Below are positions 24,320 to 35,198 of a stretch of DNA of 64,000 bases, one piece after another. Made by a program: the position numbers and the translations under genes. The notes beneath the pieces are model-generated. The model saw only the letters and a list, made by a program, of their open reading frames with translations. It did no database searches and was not told where the DNA came from. The number at the start of each line of letters is the position of its first letter. The stretch's first letter is position 1. Source of the DNA: Brachypterus glaber (lineage: Eukaryota > Arthropoda > Insecta > Coleoptera > Kateretidae); the NCBI GenBank assembly GCA_958510825.1, contig OY294049.1:186001-250000 (forward strand), in the 5' to 3' direction.

Positions 24320-26353
24320 CCCTAGTCGAAATTTAACATTAGAATAACGTTATTCTAATGTTAGAAAACTGTATAAAAGTACGTTATAAAATATGTGCAA
24401 ATGTCCCGCTTTTTAACGTTAGAATCAAACGTTAGTTACAAACGTTAATCTAACGTTAGATGTTTAATTAGAAATACGTTATAAGTACGTTTAATTTCTA
24501 ACTTTTGGAGGGGGCGTGGCCAACTAGGAAATTTCTACCTGCAACATAAAATGGCAGCTGGAGACAAATTTATTTATATAAATAAAACTTAATATATTTT
24601 AGCAATGATAATATTTTTAAACATAATTTCGTTACATTTATAAAATAGCTATCTTTTAAGGTACCCCTAAATATTTTTCATGTAATATACAGGGTGTATT
24701 TGAAATAGCGTAGGAAATTTTAACAGATGATTCTACATCATAAAATATGACAAAAAGTTCCTATAAACATATGTCTAAAAATGCGTCATAAGGGAGCTAC
24801 GCTCCTTTGAAAGTGGCTAAAAAAATCTGTTTTATTTAATTACTCAGGAACCCTTTGAGATATATCAACGAGGTTTTGCACGTCAACTAATCCTACCAAG
24901 GCCCGTTTTTATGTGTTATTTTCATGTACTTATTTCAACTAAGGGTGTGCGAAACGGGGGGGGCTTATCAGTTTTTTGTCCCAAACTTTTTTCTGTGTAA
25001 CTTTTTTGCAATTTTATTTTTGAAATATGATTCCTCAGGTCAAAATACATAAAAAAGGTACTCTTGTTGTAATACTGTAGGATTAACCGTTTTCGAGAAA
25101 AATCCATTTGAAGGTGAAATTACACAGTTCGAGGACGAAAAATTAAATACTAAAATGTTGAAAACCAAAATTTTAATGATGCAGGGCGAATGTACATTAA
25201 AAACTAAGAAAAAAACCTCATGTACAGATACTTCCAAAAATCAATCCTAATGGAGCTATGGTCTCCTAAATATGCACCATTTTTAAAGGGCTATGGTAGC
25301 TTTAAAAGCGTTTTTTCGACCTACATGTATGGAAACTTTTTTTCTTAGTTTTTGATGTAGAATAACAATGCATCATTAAAATTTTGGGTTTCGACATTTT
25401 AGTATTTAATTTTTCGTCCTCGAACCGTGAAATTTCACCTTCAAATGAACTTTTCTCGAAAACGGTTAATCCTACAGTATTACAACAAGAGTACCTTTTT
25501 ATGTATTTTGACCTGAGGAATCATATTTCAAAAATAAAATTGCAAAAAAGTTACACAAAAAAAAGTTTGGGACAAAAAACTAATAAGGCCCCCCCGTTTC
25601 GCACACCCCTGGTTTAAATAAGTACGTGAAAATGACATACAAAGATGGGCCTTATTAGGATTAATTCACGTGCAAAATCTCGTTAATATATCTCAAAGGG
25701 TTCCTGAGTTATTAAATAAAAACCGATTTTTTTTACCCAATTTCAAAGGGGCGTAGCTCCCTTATGACGCATTTTTAGACATATGTTTATAGGAACTTGT
25801 TGTCATATTTTATCATGTAGAATCATCTGTTAAAATTTCCTACCCTATTTCAAATACACCCTGTACTGATGTACTTATATAAATACCTCTAAGAAAAACT
25901 TTATATTTAGTTAGTTAATATTTATTTCCACATTCAGAATCTTAAAATATTTTTTCAATTCTAGTACAGCGTTGCCAGACTTACTATAATTTTGACTTTT
26001 GGGGGATATTTTTTTTAAACTTATTATAGAAATAATAAATAATTATCAAACTAGGCACATAGCTGTCTGAAATAAGTATTTTCTACTATAGCTTACGTAT
26101 TAATAATGGAAATTTAATTAATAATAAATTTAATTTAAAAATATTTAGTCAGAATAAGGTTAGAAAAAGGTTAGAATTTATTTGGTAAACTAACGTTAGA
26201 TTTATGTATTTTGTAACGTTTTTGCCAAACGTTAGTTTTTAAGGTTAGATTTATATATTTTATAACGCTTTTGGATAACGTTTGAGACTGAACATAAAAA
26301 TGTCACTAGTCTAATGTTATGTTAAATTAGATTTATGTACTTTTCTACCAGGG
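24320..26353. mobile_element. TA-flanked element with CCCTRGTMGAAA ends, hosting a nested MITE
   Basis: The left end CCCTAGTCGAAATTTA and the right end (complement CCCTGGTAGAAAAGTA) are flanked by TA (24318-24319, 26354-26355). Internal TAACGTTAG motifs recur in both halves. The right half reappears at 12782-13066 and the left tip at about 1519. The foldback 24690-25863 is inserted in it. Confidence 0.75.
24690..25863. mobile_element. Almost fully palindromic TA-flanked MITE, 1.17 kb
   Basis: CAGGGTGTATTTGAAATAG and its complement form the ends, with TA on each side (24688-24689, 25864-25865). The two halves pair along nearly the whole length; mirrored motifs include TAAGGGAGCTACGCTCC, GGGTGTGCGAAACGGG and GGTTAATCCTACAGTATTAC. 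A fragment of a related right end occurs at 51755-51903. Confidence 0.88.
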
Positions 26354-26615
26354 TAGACATACAGGGGAAAGTATTAATTTGTTGGCAGCAGTTTTTAAAA
26401 TGTACATGGTAGCTTTTGATACAGCACTCTTCAAATCGTCCGGCTCCCAACTTGTCCTGCGCAAATCCTGAAACACAAAAAAGGGGTTTGCCAGCTCTTT
26501 CAGTCTCAAACATCCATCTCGGGCTGCAGCACGTTCACCGCGTCGCGACGCCGCTCACTCCGTCAACCCTCTTTTCTCTACTCTCTTTCTCAATCTTTTC
26601 TCTTCCGAACAAAAT

Positions 26616-27357
26616 ATGGCTATCACCAACATTAACAACAATATAAACAACATAAGCAACAGTATAAACTGTACGGACGGCTTGGTATTACCCTGCTGGC
26701 AGCCTCTAGTGAACGTAGCACTTCTAGAAAAAGTAGCCAGGGGTACGATCTATTTCTTGGTTCTTGTTTACTTATTTATTGGAGTTTCAATTATATCAGA
26801 CCGTTTTATGGCTGCCATAGAGGTTATAACTTCCAGAGAGCAAGAGGTATCTGTACGTAAAACAAATGGTGAAAATCAAATAATTGTAGTACGTATGTGG
26901 AACGAAACAGTGGCTAATTTAACCTTAATGGCGCTTGGATCTAGTGCTCCCGAGATTCTTTTGTCTGTGATTGAAATTTACGCGAAAAACTTTCAAGCTG
27001 GTGACCTAGGTCCGGGAACTATCGTAGGCTCTGCCGCCTATAATCTGTTCGTGATCATAGCGATCTGTGTGTCAGTGATACCAACCGGTGAAGTGAGAAA
27101 AATCAAACATTTAGGTGTGTTTTTTGTGACTGCTACATGGTCAGTTTTTGCTTATGTTTGGCTGTATCTTATACTGTGTTTCTTTTCGCCGGGCGTTATT
27201 GAGATATGGGAAGGTGCGCTTACTTTTATGTTCTTTCCGGCAACAGTGCTGACAGCCTATATGGCCGATAGAAGGATGTACAAGTATATTCAAAAGGATT
27301 ACAGGATGAACAGACGGGGAGTAATTGTCCAGGCGGAGGGAGACCACTTAGAAATGG
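26616..27357 (+). CDS. Calx: Na+/Ca2+ exchanger (Calx), first coding exon
   Basis: This encodes 247 residues plus one base of a sodium/calcium exchanger, a plasma-membrane antiporter that expels Ca2+ using the Na+ gradient. Around residues 18-20 is NCT, a possible extracellular glycosylation site. Hydrophobic segments lie at about 44-63, 97-121, 134-158, 166-190 and 195-216. The alpha-1 repeat carries ALGSSAPEILLSVIEI (about 107-121) and GPGTIVGSAAYNLF (about 132-145), including the ion-binding glutamate of GSSAPE. The exon ends in the start of the regulatory loop, with donor G|GTAATG at 27358. Without splicing the frame would stop six codons later. ATG 26616 is the first plausible start, but no signal peptide is encoded, so a further 5' exon is possible. 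The 5' and 3' flanks hold partial copies of this exon. Confidence 0.96.
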
Positions 27358-27390
27358 GTAATGTTATAATATAATTAAGTACTTACTACT

Positions 27391-27413
27391 TAGTAATATA
27401 TATATATATATAT

Positions 27414-27461
<48 letters not shown>

Positions 27462-27478
27462 CGTCTTACGAAAGAAAA

Positions 27479-27533
<55 letters not shown>
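27391..27533. repeat. (TA)n microsatellite
   Basis: Two long TA runs are interrupted by a short T-rich segment containing TCGTCTTACGAAAG. They start 33 bp after the Calx exon-1 donor. Confidence 0.95.
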
Positions 27534-27548
<15 letters not shown>

Positions 27549-27574
27549 GAAAACAAATTTTCAAAACATTAAAC

Positions 27575-28510
27575 CGAGCGGCTGACCGCGAGGAAATCTT
27601 TTGTACAAGCCAAAGGAACTCAGGAGGAACTCTAAAAAACTCTGGAGGAACTCCGAGGAACTCTGGAGGAACTCCGAGGAACTCTTTGCAAAAAGGAACT
27701 CTTTTGTACAAATTTCAGACGCGGTCAGAAACAATTATTACTTATTATCCATGCGGATTAACGTTTTTATTTTCAAATTAGATGAGCCGTTACAAACACC
27801 TTATCAAAACATCCTACCTTTGGGCGCCATTTTTTTTTGAAGGGGCGCCAAGTTTGGTAGAAACCGTCAGGGACAAAGCTTTTTCCTGAAAGTATTTTGG
27901 GGCGCCAATTTTTGTTTTGAAGGGGCGCCAATTAATTTTGGTAGTAACCGTCAGGGACAAAGCTTTTTTCCATAAAGGTATTTTTTTTGGGCGCCAACTT
28001 CTTTTTTTGAAGGGGTGCCAAGTTTGGTAGAAACCGCCAGAGAAGGTAATTTTGGAGCGCCAATTTTTGTTCAGGGACAAAGCTTTTTTTCTTAATTTTT
28101 GTTCAGGGACAAAGCTTTTTTTCTTGAAGGTAAATTGTGGGCGCCATTTTTTATTTGTAGGGGCGCCAAGTTTGATAGTAACCGTTAGGGACAAAGCTTT
28201 TTTTCATGTGAAGGTAGGTATTTTTTTGGGCGCGGCGCCATCTTCTTTTTTTGTAGGGGCGCCAAGTTTGGTTGAAACCTTTCAGGGACAAAGCTTTTTT
28301 TGAGGGTGCCTTATTGGCACTAGTGCTTGTATAGCGGTAATTTCTACGGCTTATTTGCCAAAAATTATCCCTTCCAGAGAGGAACTCTTAAGGAACAGGA
28401 GGAACTCCCAAGGAACTCTGGAGGAACTCCGAGGAACTCCGAAGGAACTCTGAGGAACTCTTTGCAAAAAGAACTCTTTTGTACAAATTTCAGACGCGGT
28501 CAGCCCCTCG
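27575..28510. mobile_element. Foldback/composite element with 8-bp TSD next to Calx exon 1
   Basis: CATTAAAC at 27567-27574 recurs at 28511-28518. Termini CGAGCGGCTGACCGCG and (complement) CGAGGGGCTGACCGCG match at 15 of 16 bases. Each end is followed by GGAACTC-rich short repeats (27610-27720 and 28375-28470). The centre is a tandem array of ~70-bp units with GGCGCCAAGTTTGGTAGAAA and GGGACAAAGCTTTTTT (27820-28310). Short ORFs here are repeat artefacts. Confidence 0.88.
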
Positions 28511-28573
28511 CATTAAACAAATATGAAAAAAAAATTATTTGTTTAATTTTTTTGTCTTAAAAAAAAGTTTGTA

Positions 28574-28838
28574 GATAGAGATTTACACAAAAAACTTTCA
28601 ACCTGGTGACCTAGGTCGGGGAACTACAGTAGGCTCTGCCGCCTATAATCTGTTCGTGATCATAGCGATCTGTGTGTCAGTGATACCAAGCGGTGAAGTG
28701 AAAAAAAAACATTTAGGCGTGTTTTTTGTGACTGCTACATGGTCTGTTTTTGCTTATGTTTGGTTGTATCTTATACTCTGTTTCTTTTCGCCGGACGTTA
28801 TTGAAATATGGGAAGGTGTGCTTACGTTTAAGTTTTTT
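28574..28838 (+). pseudogene. Downstream partial copy of Calx exon 1 (alpha-1 repeat region)
   Basis: This aligns with 26974-27233 of the intact exon. The translation retains GSAAYNLFVIIAICVSVIP, then SGEVKKKHLGVFFVTATWSV and WLYLILCFFSPDVIEIWEG. One codon is lost in frame (KIK to KK), and substitutions are few, so the duplication is relatively young. The copy breaks off at about 28838 and resumes at 31923, so an insertion of about 3.1 kb split it. There is no start codon or splice context, so it is non-functional. Confidence 0.88.
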
Positions 28839-31800
28839 TTTTCAGTCGCAGCGTGTTCTTTGTAAGAGGCGGATGTGGCCGCTTAGGCGGATTTATTCCT
28901 GCATCAGCCTTGCTATCGTAGATATGCACAGGAATTGATTTATTTTATGTTGTTTCGTGAAAATATTACTTTAATAGTAAAGTTTTCAGTGAATCGTGAA
29001 TATTTTTATTTTGTGATGTTAAATTTTAACGTGGAACTGTTGAACATTTAAAGTCAATTTTTTTATAAATTTTAAAGATAATTTTTTTATAAGTTGGCGT
29101 CTGCGCAAACATCACTACAAAGTGAGACGGTTTTGCGTAGGCCGAAAATTATATTAGATTGAGCTGGCAAACTATCCTATGGAAAATGCCATTATTGGAA
29201 TTGGAATTGTTTTTTTCTACGACTGTTTTAGAAAGTAAGCAAATACACACACTTTACAAACACAGAATGAATCCATTCTAGCTCTAGATACGATATGAAT
29301 ATTCCCTATCAAGTGTTAGAATGACCACATGGAGTGCCATGTCTTGTTTATAAAAGTAAAGAAAAGTGTAGCAAAATTAGCAAAAATATATTTATTTTAC
29401 CATGAAATATTGAATAATTTAATGGAATTTAAAGTTTTGCGTTAAAATTACATGGTTTATTAGTTTTTCTTAATATTTGACCAGTTTTTTAACAATTTAG
29501 TTTAAAAAATTAAAACTGCTCCATCTATTCTTAAATATTGTAACGATATAAATCGTCACTTTGTAATATAGCAAGGGTTAATTAAACTATTCGTTTACTT
29601 ACGTTATAATTTATGTTTATTTTGTATATAAATAGTTACGTACGTACAGAACTATTTTGTATCTGGGACTATTTTGTAGCAGGAACTGAATTCTAACCAT
29701 ATAAGTCTCTATTCCATAGTTCTACCTGAAAATAACATAAAGAAAACATAATTAGAATATGATTTTTAATAATAAAGAATCATATGACTTATTTCTCTAT
29801 AATACATTTGTCTATGGACTTACCTGGTTTTTATATGTTTCAGAGTCTATTGAGGGTTGGATTTCACTGGCTTTCATCTGTAGCTTGTCTCTCCTGGAAA
29901 GTTTCGTATGCTTATTCCTTCGGGATAATCCAGAATTTGTTGAAAATAGTTTGCTGGAACTGCTCACTTAGATTCAGTATTTTGTTTATACTTAGTTCAC
30001 AGGGCACTTTATTATTATTCTGTTCGTATTTTTATTAGTTTTGCTGATAAACAATAAGTATTGTTTATATTTGTTTCTTAGAGTAATATTTTGAGGTTAG
30101 ATATCACTAATACGGATTTATTAGGAAATATTCTTTTTGGTTATTATTTTTGGTGTCGTTGCCGTTACCTTTATTAGGAATCCTATACGGTAAAACTGTA
30201 GTTGATAATAACTTGCATAGATGTCGCTAATAGTTCAGAAATAGGATTTTATTTACCTGAAGGGTTCATACTAGTGAATAAGGTCGATTTTCCTTCTTCT
30301 TGAAGCAACTCTGTTACAAAATGGTGGTGTCATTTTGACGAGTGTTTATTTTCTGTAATCATCGAAGTAATCCTTCATGTATTTTTATTTAAAGTTAGTG
30401 AAAATGAATATTTAAACAATGCGGAAGATATTGTAACTGTTATTTTCTACAATTACGCATTTATAACGTTTCGATGGACATCGAAGTCTTAGTATGACAT
30501 GTAAGTTAAGTTTTTCTGTTTCTTAGAATATTTCTGAGATATAATTATTGTTTTAGCACCATTAATTAATTAATTAATTAATTACCATTAATTAATTACC
30601 ATTTCTATACCATTAATATGGAATTACATTAATTTAAGTTGAAGTTTATTTTGGTATATTTGATATACAAGTTCTCCGCATGGAGTGATGTTCTGTTGGA
30701 ACATGGTTCTGTATTTTTCGGCATAGATAAATTCTATATGACCGTCTAGCAGACAATTTTACATTGGACATAATTTTCAAAAGTATATTTTATCCCGGAC
30801 AACATTTTCAATAATACATTTTATCCTGGAAGATGATTTTTCCAAAGTAGATGGGACAGCCTATATTTTTTTTCTTTCATTTGAGAAATGAATTCATCAG
30901 CATAGGGGAGACTTGTACAGATGGAGACGATGGAATTCATACCTCATGGATTTTGCAGAAACCAGCTAAGTACTCATTCTGAAAACTTTTGAAAGCAATA
31001 TTTCATATTTAAAATTCTTTTATTTCAATATTCTTATAACTGTAAACTTTATCAGATCTGATATAGTATTGTTTAATACTATATGCCCTTCTGGCTTTTG
31101 TTCATTTTTAGGTACTTATTTTTTTTAAAACATTTAATCTCATTTATTAATTATTAAATATCATACTTTTGATTAAATGATTTCTAATTTAAGCATGACT
31201 TTTATACACTGCAAGAAATGATTGCTGTTTACATACATTTCTTGGTGCTTGCTGAACTTCATGTTTTCTTTATACATTTAAGTCGAATGATTTCTGAATT
31301 TAGTAATTTTTATTAAGATTTCTTTAATTATATCTTAATATAATTACACATATTTTTTTAGATATATTAATACATTACTTGATGTGCTTTCATTAAGTTT
31401 ATTTATAATAAATTTCTCAAATGAATTATCTTATTTTATTTAAGGGTTATATTTTCTCAAACTGAAAAGCTTAAGTATTTACACTAGGTTGTTACTTACC
31501 TAAAGGAGTAAAAGCTAAAGTAACTGGCGCCCCTAACAACATTAATCAATTCTTTCTATTTTTCCCTTGCCCATTGCTCCGCTGTCAAAACTAGCCATTG
31601 GCAGTGAACGTATTAATTACGGTACAATATTTAAACCTGTTATCTGTCACAACAATCTGACATAACCTTCAATTTTTGCATTATATGTTTTGTTGCATTT
31701 ACAATGTCGAGTCACAAAAAACATTGTTTTTAACCTTGTCCGCAGTTTAAAGCCATACAGTGTTTCATATTTACAGTCGAAGAAAAATTATAGTCTATAA

Positions 31801-31922
31801 CACGTATGGAATAGTCATTCCGCGCTCGCGGGACCGTCATACTCGCCTACCGGCTCGTATGACAAACTTTCCGCTCGCGCGGAATATTGTCTATTCCATA
31901 CTACATAGTTATAGAATATACT
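28839..31922 (+). mobile_element. 3.1-kb insertion splitting the Calx exon copy
   Basis: The right two thirds match 41890-43390 in reverse orientation: ATTCTAGCTCTAGATAYGAT, AAAACTGCTCCATCTATT, a GC-rich hairpin and the terminus ATAGAATATACTA. The left 360 bp (28839-29200) has no counterpart here. A stem at 31808-31905 pairs ATGGAATAGTCATTCCGCGC with the downstream GCGGAATATTGTCTATTCCA. An LTR-like insert (29539-31626) lies within. Element type is unresolved. Confidence 0.65.
29539..31626. mobile_element. LTR-like insertion, possible solo LTR
   Basis: The sister copy at 41890-43390 lacks this 2.09-kb segment. The insert begins TGTAACG, ends CGGTACA and is flanked by ATAT (29535-29538, 31627-31630), a 4-bp target duplication with TG...CA ends as in LTR elements. 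A TATA-like sequence (TATATAAATAG) is at 29625. An internal TGGCGCCCCTAAC at 31529 resembles a primer-binding site, so the segment may be an LTR plus leftovers. No gag or pol ORF is recognised. Confidence 0.55.
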
Positions 31923-31977
31923 ATTCCGGCAACAGTGCTGACAGCCTATATGGCTGATAGAAGGATGTACAAATAAT
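31923..31977 (+). pseudogene. Second piece of the downstream Calx exon copy
   Basis: About 55 bp matching 27234-27289 (TTCCGGCAACAGTGCTGACA, then GCCTATATGGC and GATAGAAGGATGTACAA) directly continue the broken copy ending at 28838. Homology ends within the MYKY codons. Confidence 0.9.
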
Positions 31978-32845
31978 TCTAAAAAAACTTAAAAATATTT
32001 CCCTTTCCTCACGGAACACCCTGTATAAAATTGTATTGTTGGGTACAAAATGCAACTAAAGTAAACACTATATTTGTATGACTTGCCAAAATTTTAATTT
32101 AATTAGGTACGTCTAATTTTAATTTCGTCTTTAAAAATATTATGTTTTAAATATTTAACAAGCCGTGAAGACATGTTATGACTCGCATTCCATACTATAC
32201 ATACTAAGGTGGACCTTATATTTTTTATTATCTAAGGGGCCTTGGGTCTCTAAGATTGGTAAAATTAAACATAAATCGTAAAAAATCGTTGAAAATTTTC
32301 TGTAATTTTTGTATAAGTGAAAAATTTATTATTTGGTTTAAAATCTCATTTTTTTCCTTTTGAGCATACACTTGGTTTCAAACATAATGGAAAAGTGGGG
32401 TTATAAAAAAATACACTTTGAGGAGTTTTTTTCCAGTTGAAAAATACTTGTTTACTTGTTGTCCCTTATTGTCACATCAACGTCATAGTCAAAAAATATT
32501 GGTGTATTTTTTAAAATTGGGAAGCAGAAAAACAAAAATACTCAAAGAATACTGATGTAAAACACATAATTTTTAAATTAAGGAACAATGAGGAATAGTT
32601 GTAGGAGAAAAATTTACTAGTAGTGTTTTTTAAGAATAAAGGTATTTAAAACAAGTTATTTAGATATAAATATATTGATAAGGGGATTTATTTAATAAGA
32701 TATTTTTGTAATAGGGATATTTTAGAATAGAAATACAGTAATTACTAATTACTAATAGAGATCGGGCAGTGTCTTTAATTTCTCCGACCCCTTTAAAATA
32801 AATACGCTTCAAAATCCAAATAGTATTTACTAAATACAAATGCAT

Positions 32846-32922
32846 CCTGCCTTCCTAAGCTGAAAATTCCTATCTGTATATGTTAAACATATGTAGATAG
32901 GACCTTTCAGCTTAGAACGGCA
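32846..32922. mobile_element. 77-bp hairpin micro-MITE
   Basis: CCTGCCTTCCTAAGCTGAAA pairs with TTTCAGCTTAGAACGGCA, and the centre CTATCTGTATATG pairs with CATATGTAGATAG. GCAT flanks both sides (32842-32845, 32923-32926). The homologous site at 43903-43917 is empty, with ATGCAT uninterrupted. Confidence 0.85.
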
Positions 32923-32973
32923 GCATAGAATAAGATAACATATGATTTTTGACATGGTTAAACTAACCTTAAT

Positions 32974-33677
32974 TTGCTTTCCCATTTTAAAAATTTTCAA
33001 AATTTCGGAAAGCCTTGTATTTGTGCAAAAAATTTCAATTTTTTTGTGTATTTTTGCGTTTTATGACGTTTTATGTCGATATAAATCAATTTCGAGCAAA
33101 AAAAAAAAATTGTCGGTCGATCGGCCTGTCCGGGAAATCTTATGGGCACGCTTTAAGCTAGAGGCTTGAAATTTGGCATACAGGTATGTTACCAAAAGTT
33201 CTCGCTCGGGATTGTTTTTGGTAAACATTGGGGTGCCGCAAGCACGGTTCACCTGGGCGATTAAATTTCGTGGACCCCTACATTTTTTGGACTAAAACAT
33301 AACTGATGACATAAGAAATCAATTTCCATTTGAAAGAAAATCGTAAAAGATACACTTTTTTAGACAGATAAAAAAACGTTTTTTTTTGAGTAATAAGGTG
33401 TGTCAAAAAATCGCGATTTTCAAAATCAAAAAGGCTCTCTGGCTTAAAAGTTGCTCCGTAGTAAAAAATAGTGGCCACTTAAAAATTAGCCAAATCGATA
33501 AATGTTTAGAGGTAGCTCAAAGCAGTCAAACTTAAAAAATCGGTACCTGTTTTTCTTTGGTAATATTTAGAAACAATACTAAGAACTAAAACAATTATAT
33601 TGACAAGTTTCGTGTTAAAAATTGTTTATTCTATGTCTTGTACCTCTGTGGATACTCCATTTTAATTTACGAAATAA

Positions 33678-33708
<31 letters not shown>

Positions 33709-34688
33709 ATTAAAAAGATAGAAAAAGTTTATATGCACCTTGGTCAAAAAATCATTCCTAGGGAAGTTATGTCCTTTTAAATATGCCCATTTTCAATAAA
33801 TTTTCACAAAATCTTCAAATAATTGGCGATTTTTTATGTTCTAACTTAAGGGTAGGGGAAATATAATTTTTTTAGTTTTCTTACAATTAGTATTGTTTCT
33901 AAATATTACCAAAGAAACCCTCCAAAATGTCCTTAATTTTATATACAATCACTTTTTATTCGAAAAAAAGGTACCGATATTTTTCAAAGTAAGTGCTTCG
34001 AGCTACCTCTAAACATTAATCGATTTGGCTCATTTTTGAGTGGCCACAGTTTTTTACTAAGGAGCAACTTTTGAGCCAGAGAGCGTTTTCGATTTCGCAA
34101 ATCGGAATTTTTTGACACACACTATTACTCAAAAAAACGTTTTTTTATCTTTCTAAAAAAGTGTATCTTTTACGATTTTCTTTCAAATGGAAATTGATTT
34201 CTTATGTCATCAGGTATGTTTTAGTCCAAAAAATGTAGGGGTCCACGAAATTTTTATTTAAAATCGCCCAGGTGAACCGTGCAAGGGGGACAAATGGGGA
34301 AAAATACATTTTTTTTAGAAAAATTTGAAAATTGCTATATATGGGTTTTCAAGGTTGCTAAAATTGAGGGGGTAAATATTTTTCAATATTATTAATATTT
34401 TCTTCAAAATTGGTATATAGGGGTTTTTGGGGTCGACGAATATGAATCTGACAATACTTTTTAATTTCACCCCCTGAGGGGTGGTGGTGTATTGGGATTT
34501 GTGAGGTTGCTGAAAGTGAATCTGATAATAAATTTTTTCCAAATCCACCCCCTGAGGAGTGGGGGGTAGTTTTCGTGAAAATTGGTATATTAAGGTTTTT
34601 ATGGTTGCTGAAAGTGAATCTGATAATAAAAAATCTATTTTACGGACGGAGGTGAAAAATGGGAAAGCTCTTTTACTGGGCAGTGTAT
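32974..34688. mobile_element. Repeat family R, copy A (with nested foldback)
   Basis: The ends are TTTGCTTTCCCATTTT and GCTCTTTTACTGGGCAGTGT. The family carries tandem ~100-bp units with AGTGAATCTGATAATAAA and CCACCCCCTGAGG, and the segment CCGGACAGACCGATCG. TTA occurs at both edges, a possible 3-bp target duplication. The foldback 33243-34281 is inserted in it. Sister copies are at 35199-38808, 40193-41303, 51594-51760 and 51990-52440. Confidence 0.75.
33243..34281. mobile_element. Foldback element, CACGGTTCACCTGGGC family, copy 1, 4-bp TSD
   Basis: Perfectly inverted termini CACGGTTCACCTGGGCGAT are flanked by CAAG (33239-33242 and 34282-34285). Family-R copy C preserves the empty site GCGGCAAGGGGG (complement of about 41026-41037), confirming the duplication. 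Arms of ~290 bp share TCGTGGACCCCTACATTTTT and AAAAGTTGCTCC. No ORF. Confidence 0.92.
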
Positions 34689-34803
34689 TTATAAATGTCA
34701 AACAGAAATAACCCATTTAAATAATCCACATTCACACAACTAAATTTATGAGAAACTAAATTTTATGGAAAACATGAAATTTTAGTTAACCCCACTTTTC
34801 CAT

Positions 34804-35198
34804 TATTTTTAAAACCAAGTGTACAAAATTATGTGCCAAATTTCAAAATGATCAAAAGATTCTAACCCGTACGAAAAAATCTGCCCCTTACACTAAAATT
34901 TACGAATTTCTACCATAAAGAGTCAAACGGTAAACATAAATATTTTAAAATATACACTACTCACAAAAATTAAAGGAATGAAAAAAAAAATCTGAATTGT
35001 TAGGTGATTTTTAAAAGGCTGTAACTTGGATAAAAATAGACGCACAGAAATTTTAGATTTTTTTTTTGACGATTATAAGGCGTTGTGAATGAGGTAAACC
35101 AAAAAAAAATAAAAAAAAAACAAAAAATTTTTTTTTTTATTTTTTTTCTTCCTTCTTTAATTAATATTTTTCATAAAAAAATATGAATTATTGCTAAA
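34804..35198. other. AT-rich spacer
   Basis: No gene or clear element is seen. Positions 34860-34960 may be the outer fringe of the surrounding inverted-repeat element. The remainder is low-complexity A/T. Confidence 0.4.

Larger units (their letters stand above)
32386..34803. mobile_element. Inverted-repeat element (ATGGAAAAGTGGGGTTA ends) with nested insertions
   Basis: ATGGAAAAGTGGGGTTA near 32387 is inverted at 34785-34802, with weaker inverted similarity continuing outward (ACACTTGGTTT). A simpler copy of the family is at 43768-44354. Its alignment shows that the segments 32846-32922 and about 32974-34688 were inserted later. Outer limits are approximate. Confidence 0.65.

Noticed and set aside
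26416..26646. ORF overlapping the 5' side of Calx exon 1
   Set aside because: It is in a different frame from the exchanger, is not conserved as a frame in the copy at 21.2 kb, and is best explained as leader sequence.
31808..31905. Helitron 3' end suspected from the GC-rich hairpin near the terminus
   Set aside because: The terminus after the hairpin reads ATATACTA|TT, not CTRR before T, and no rep/helicase or TC start could be found.
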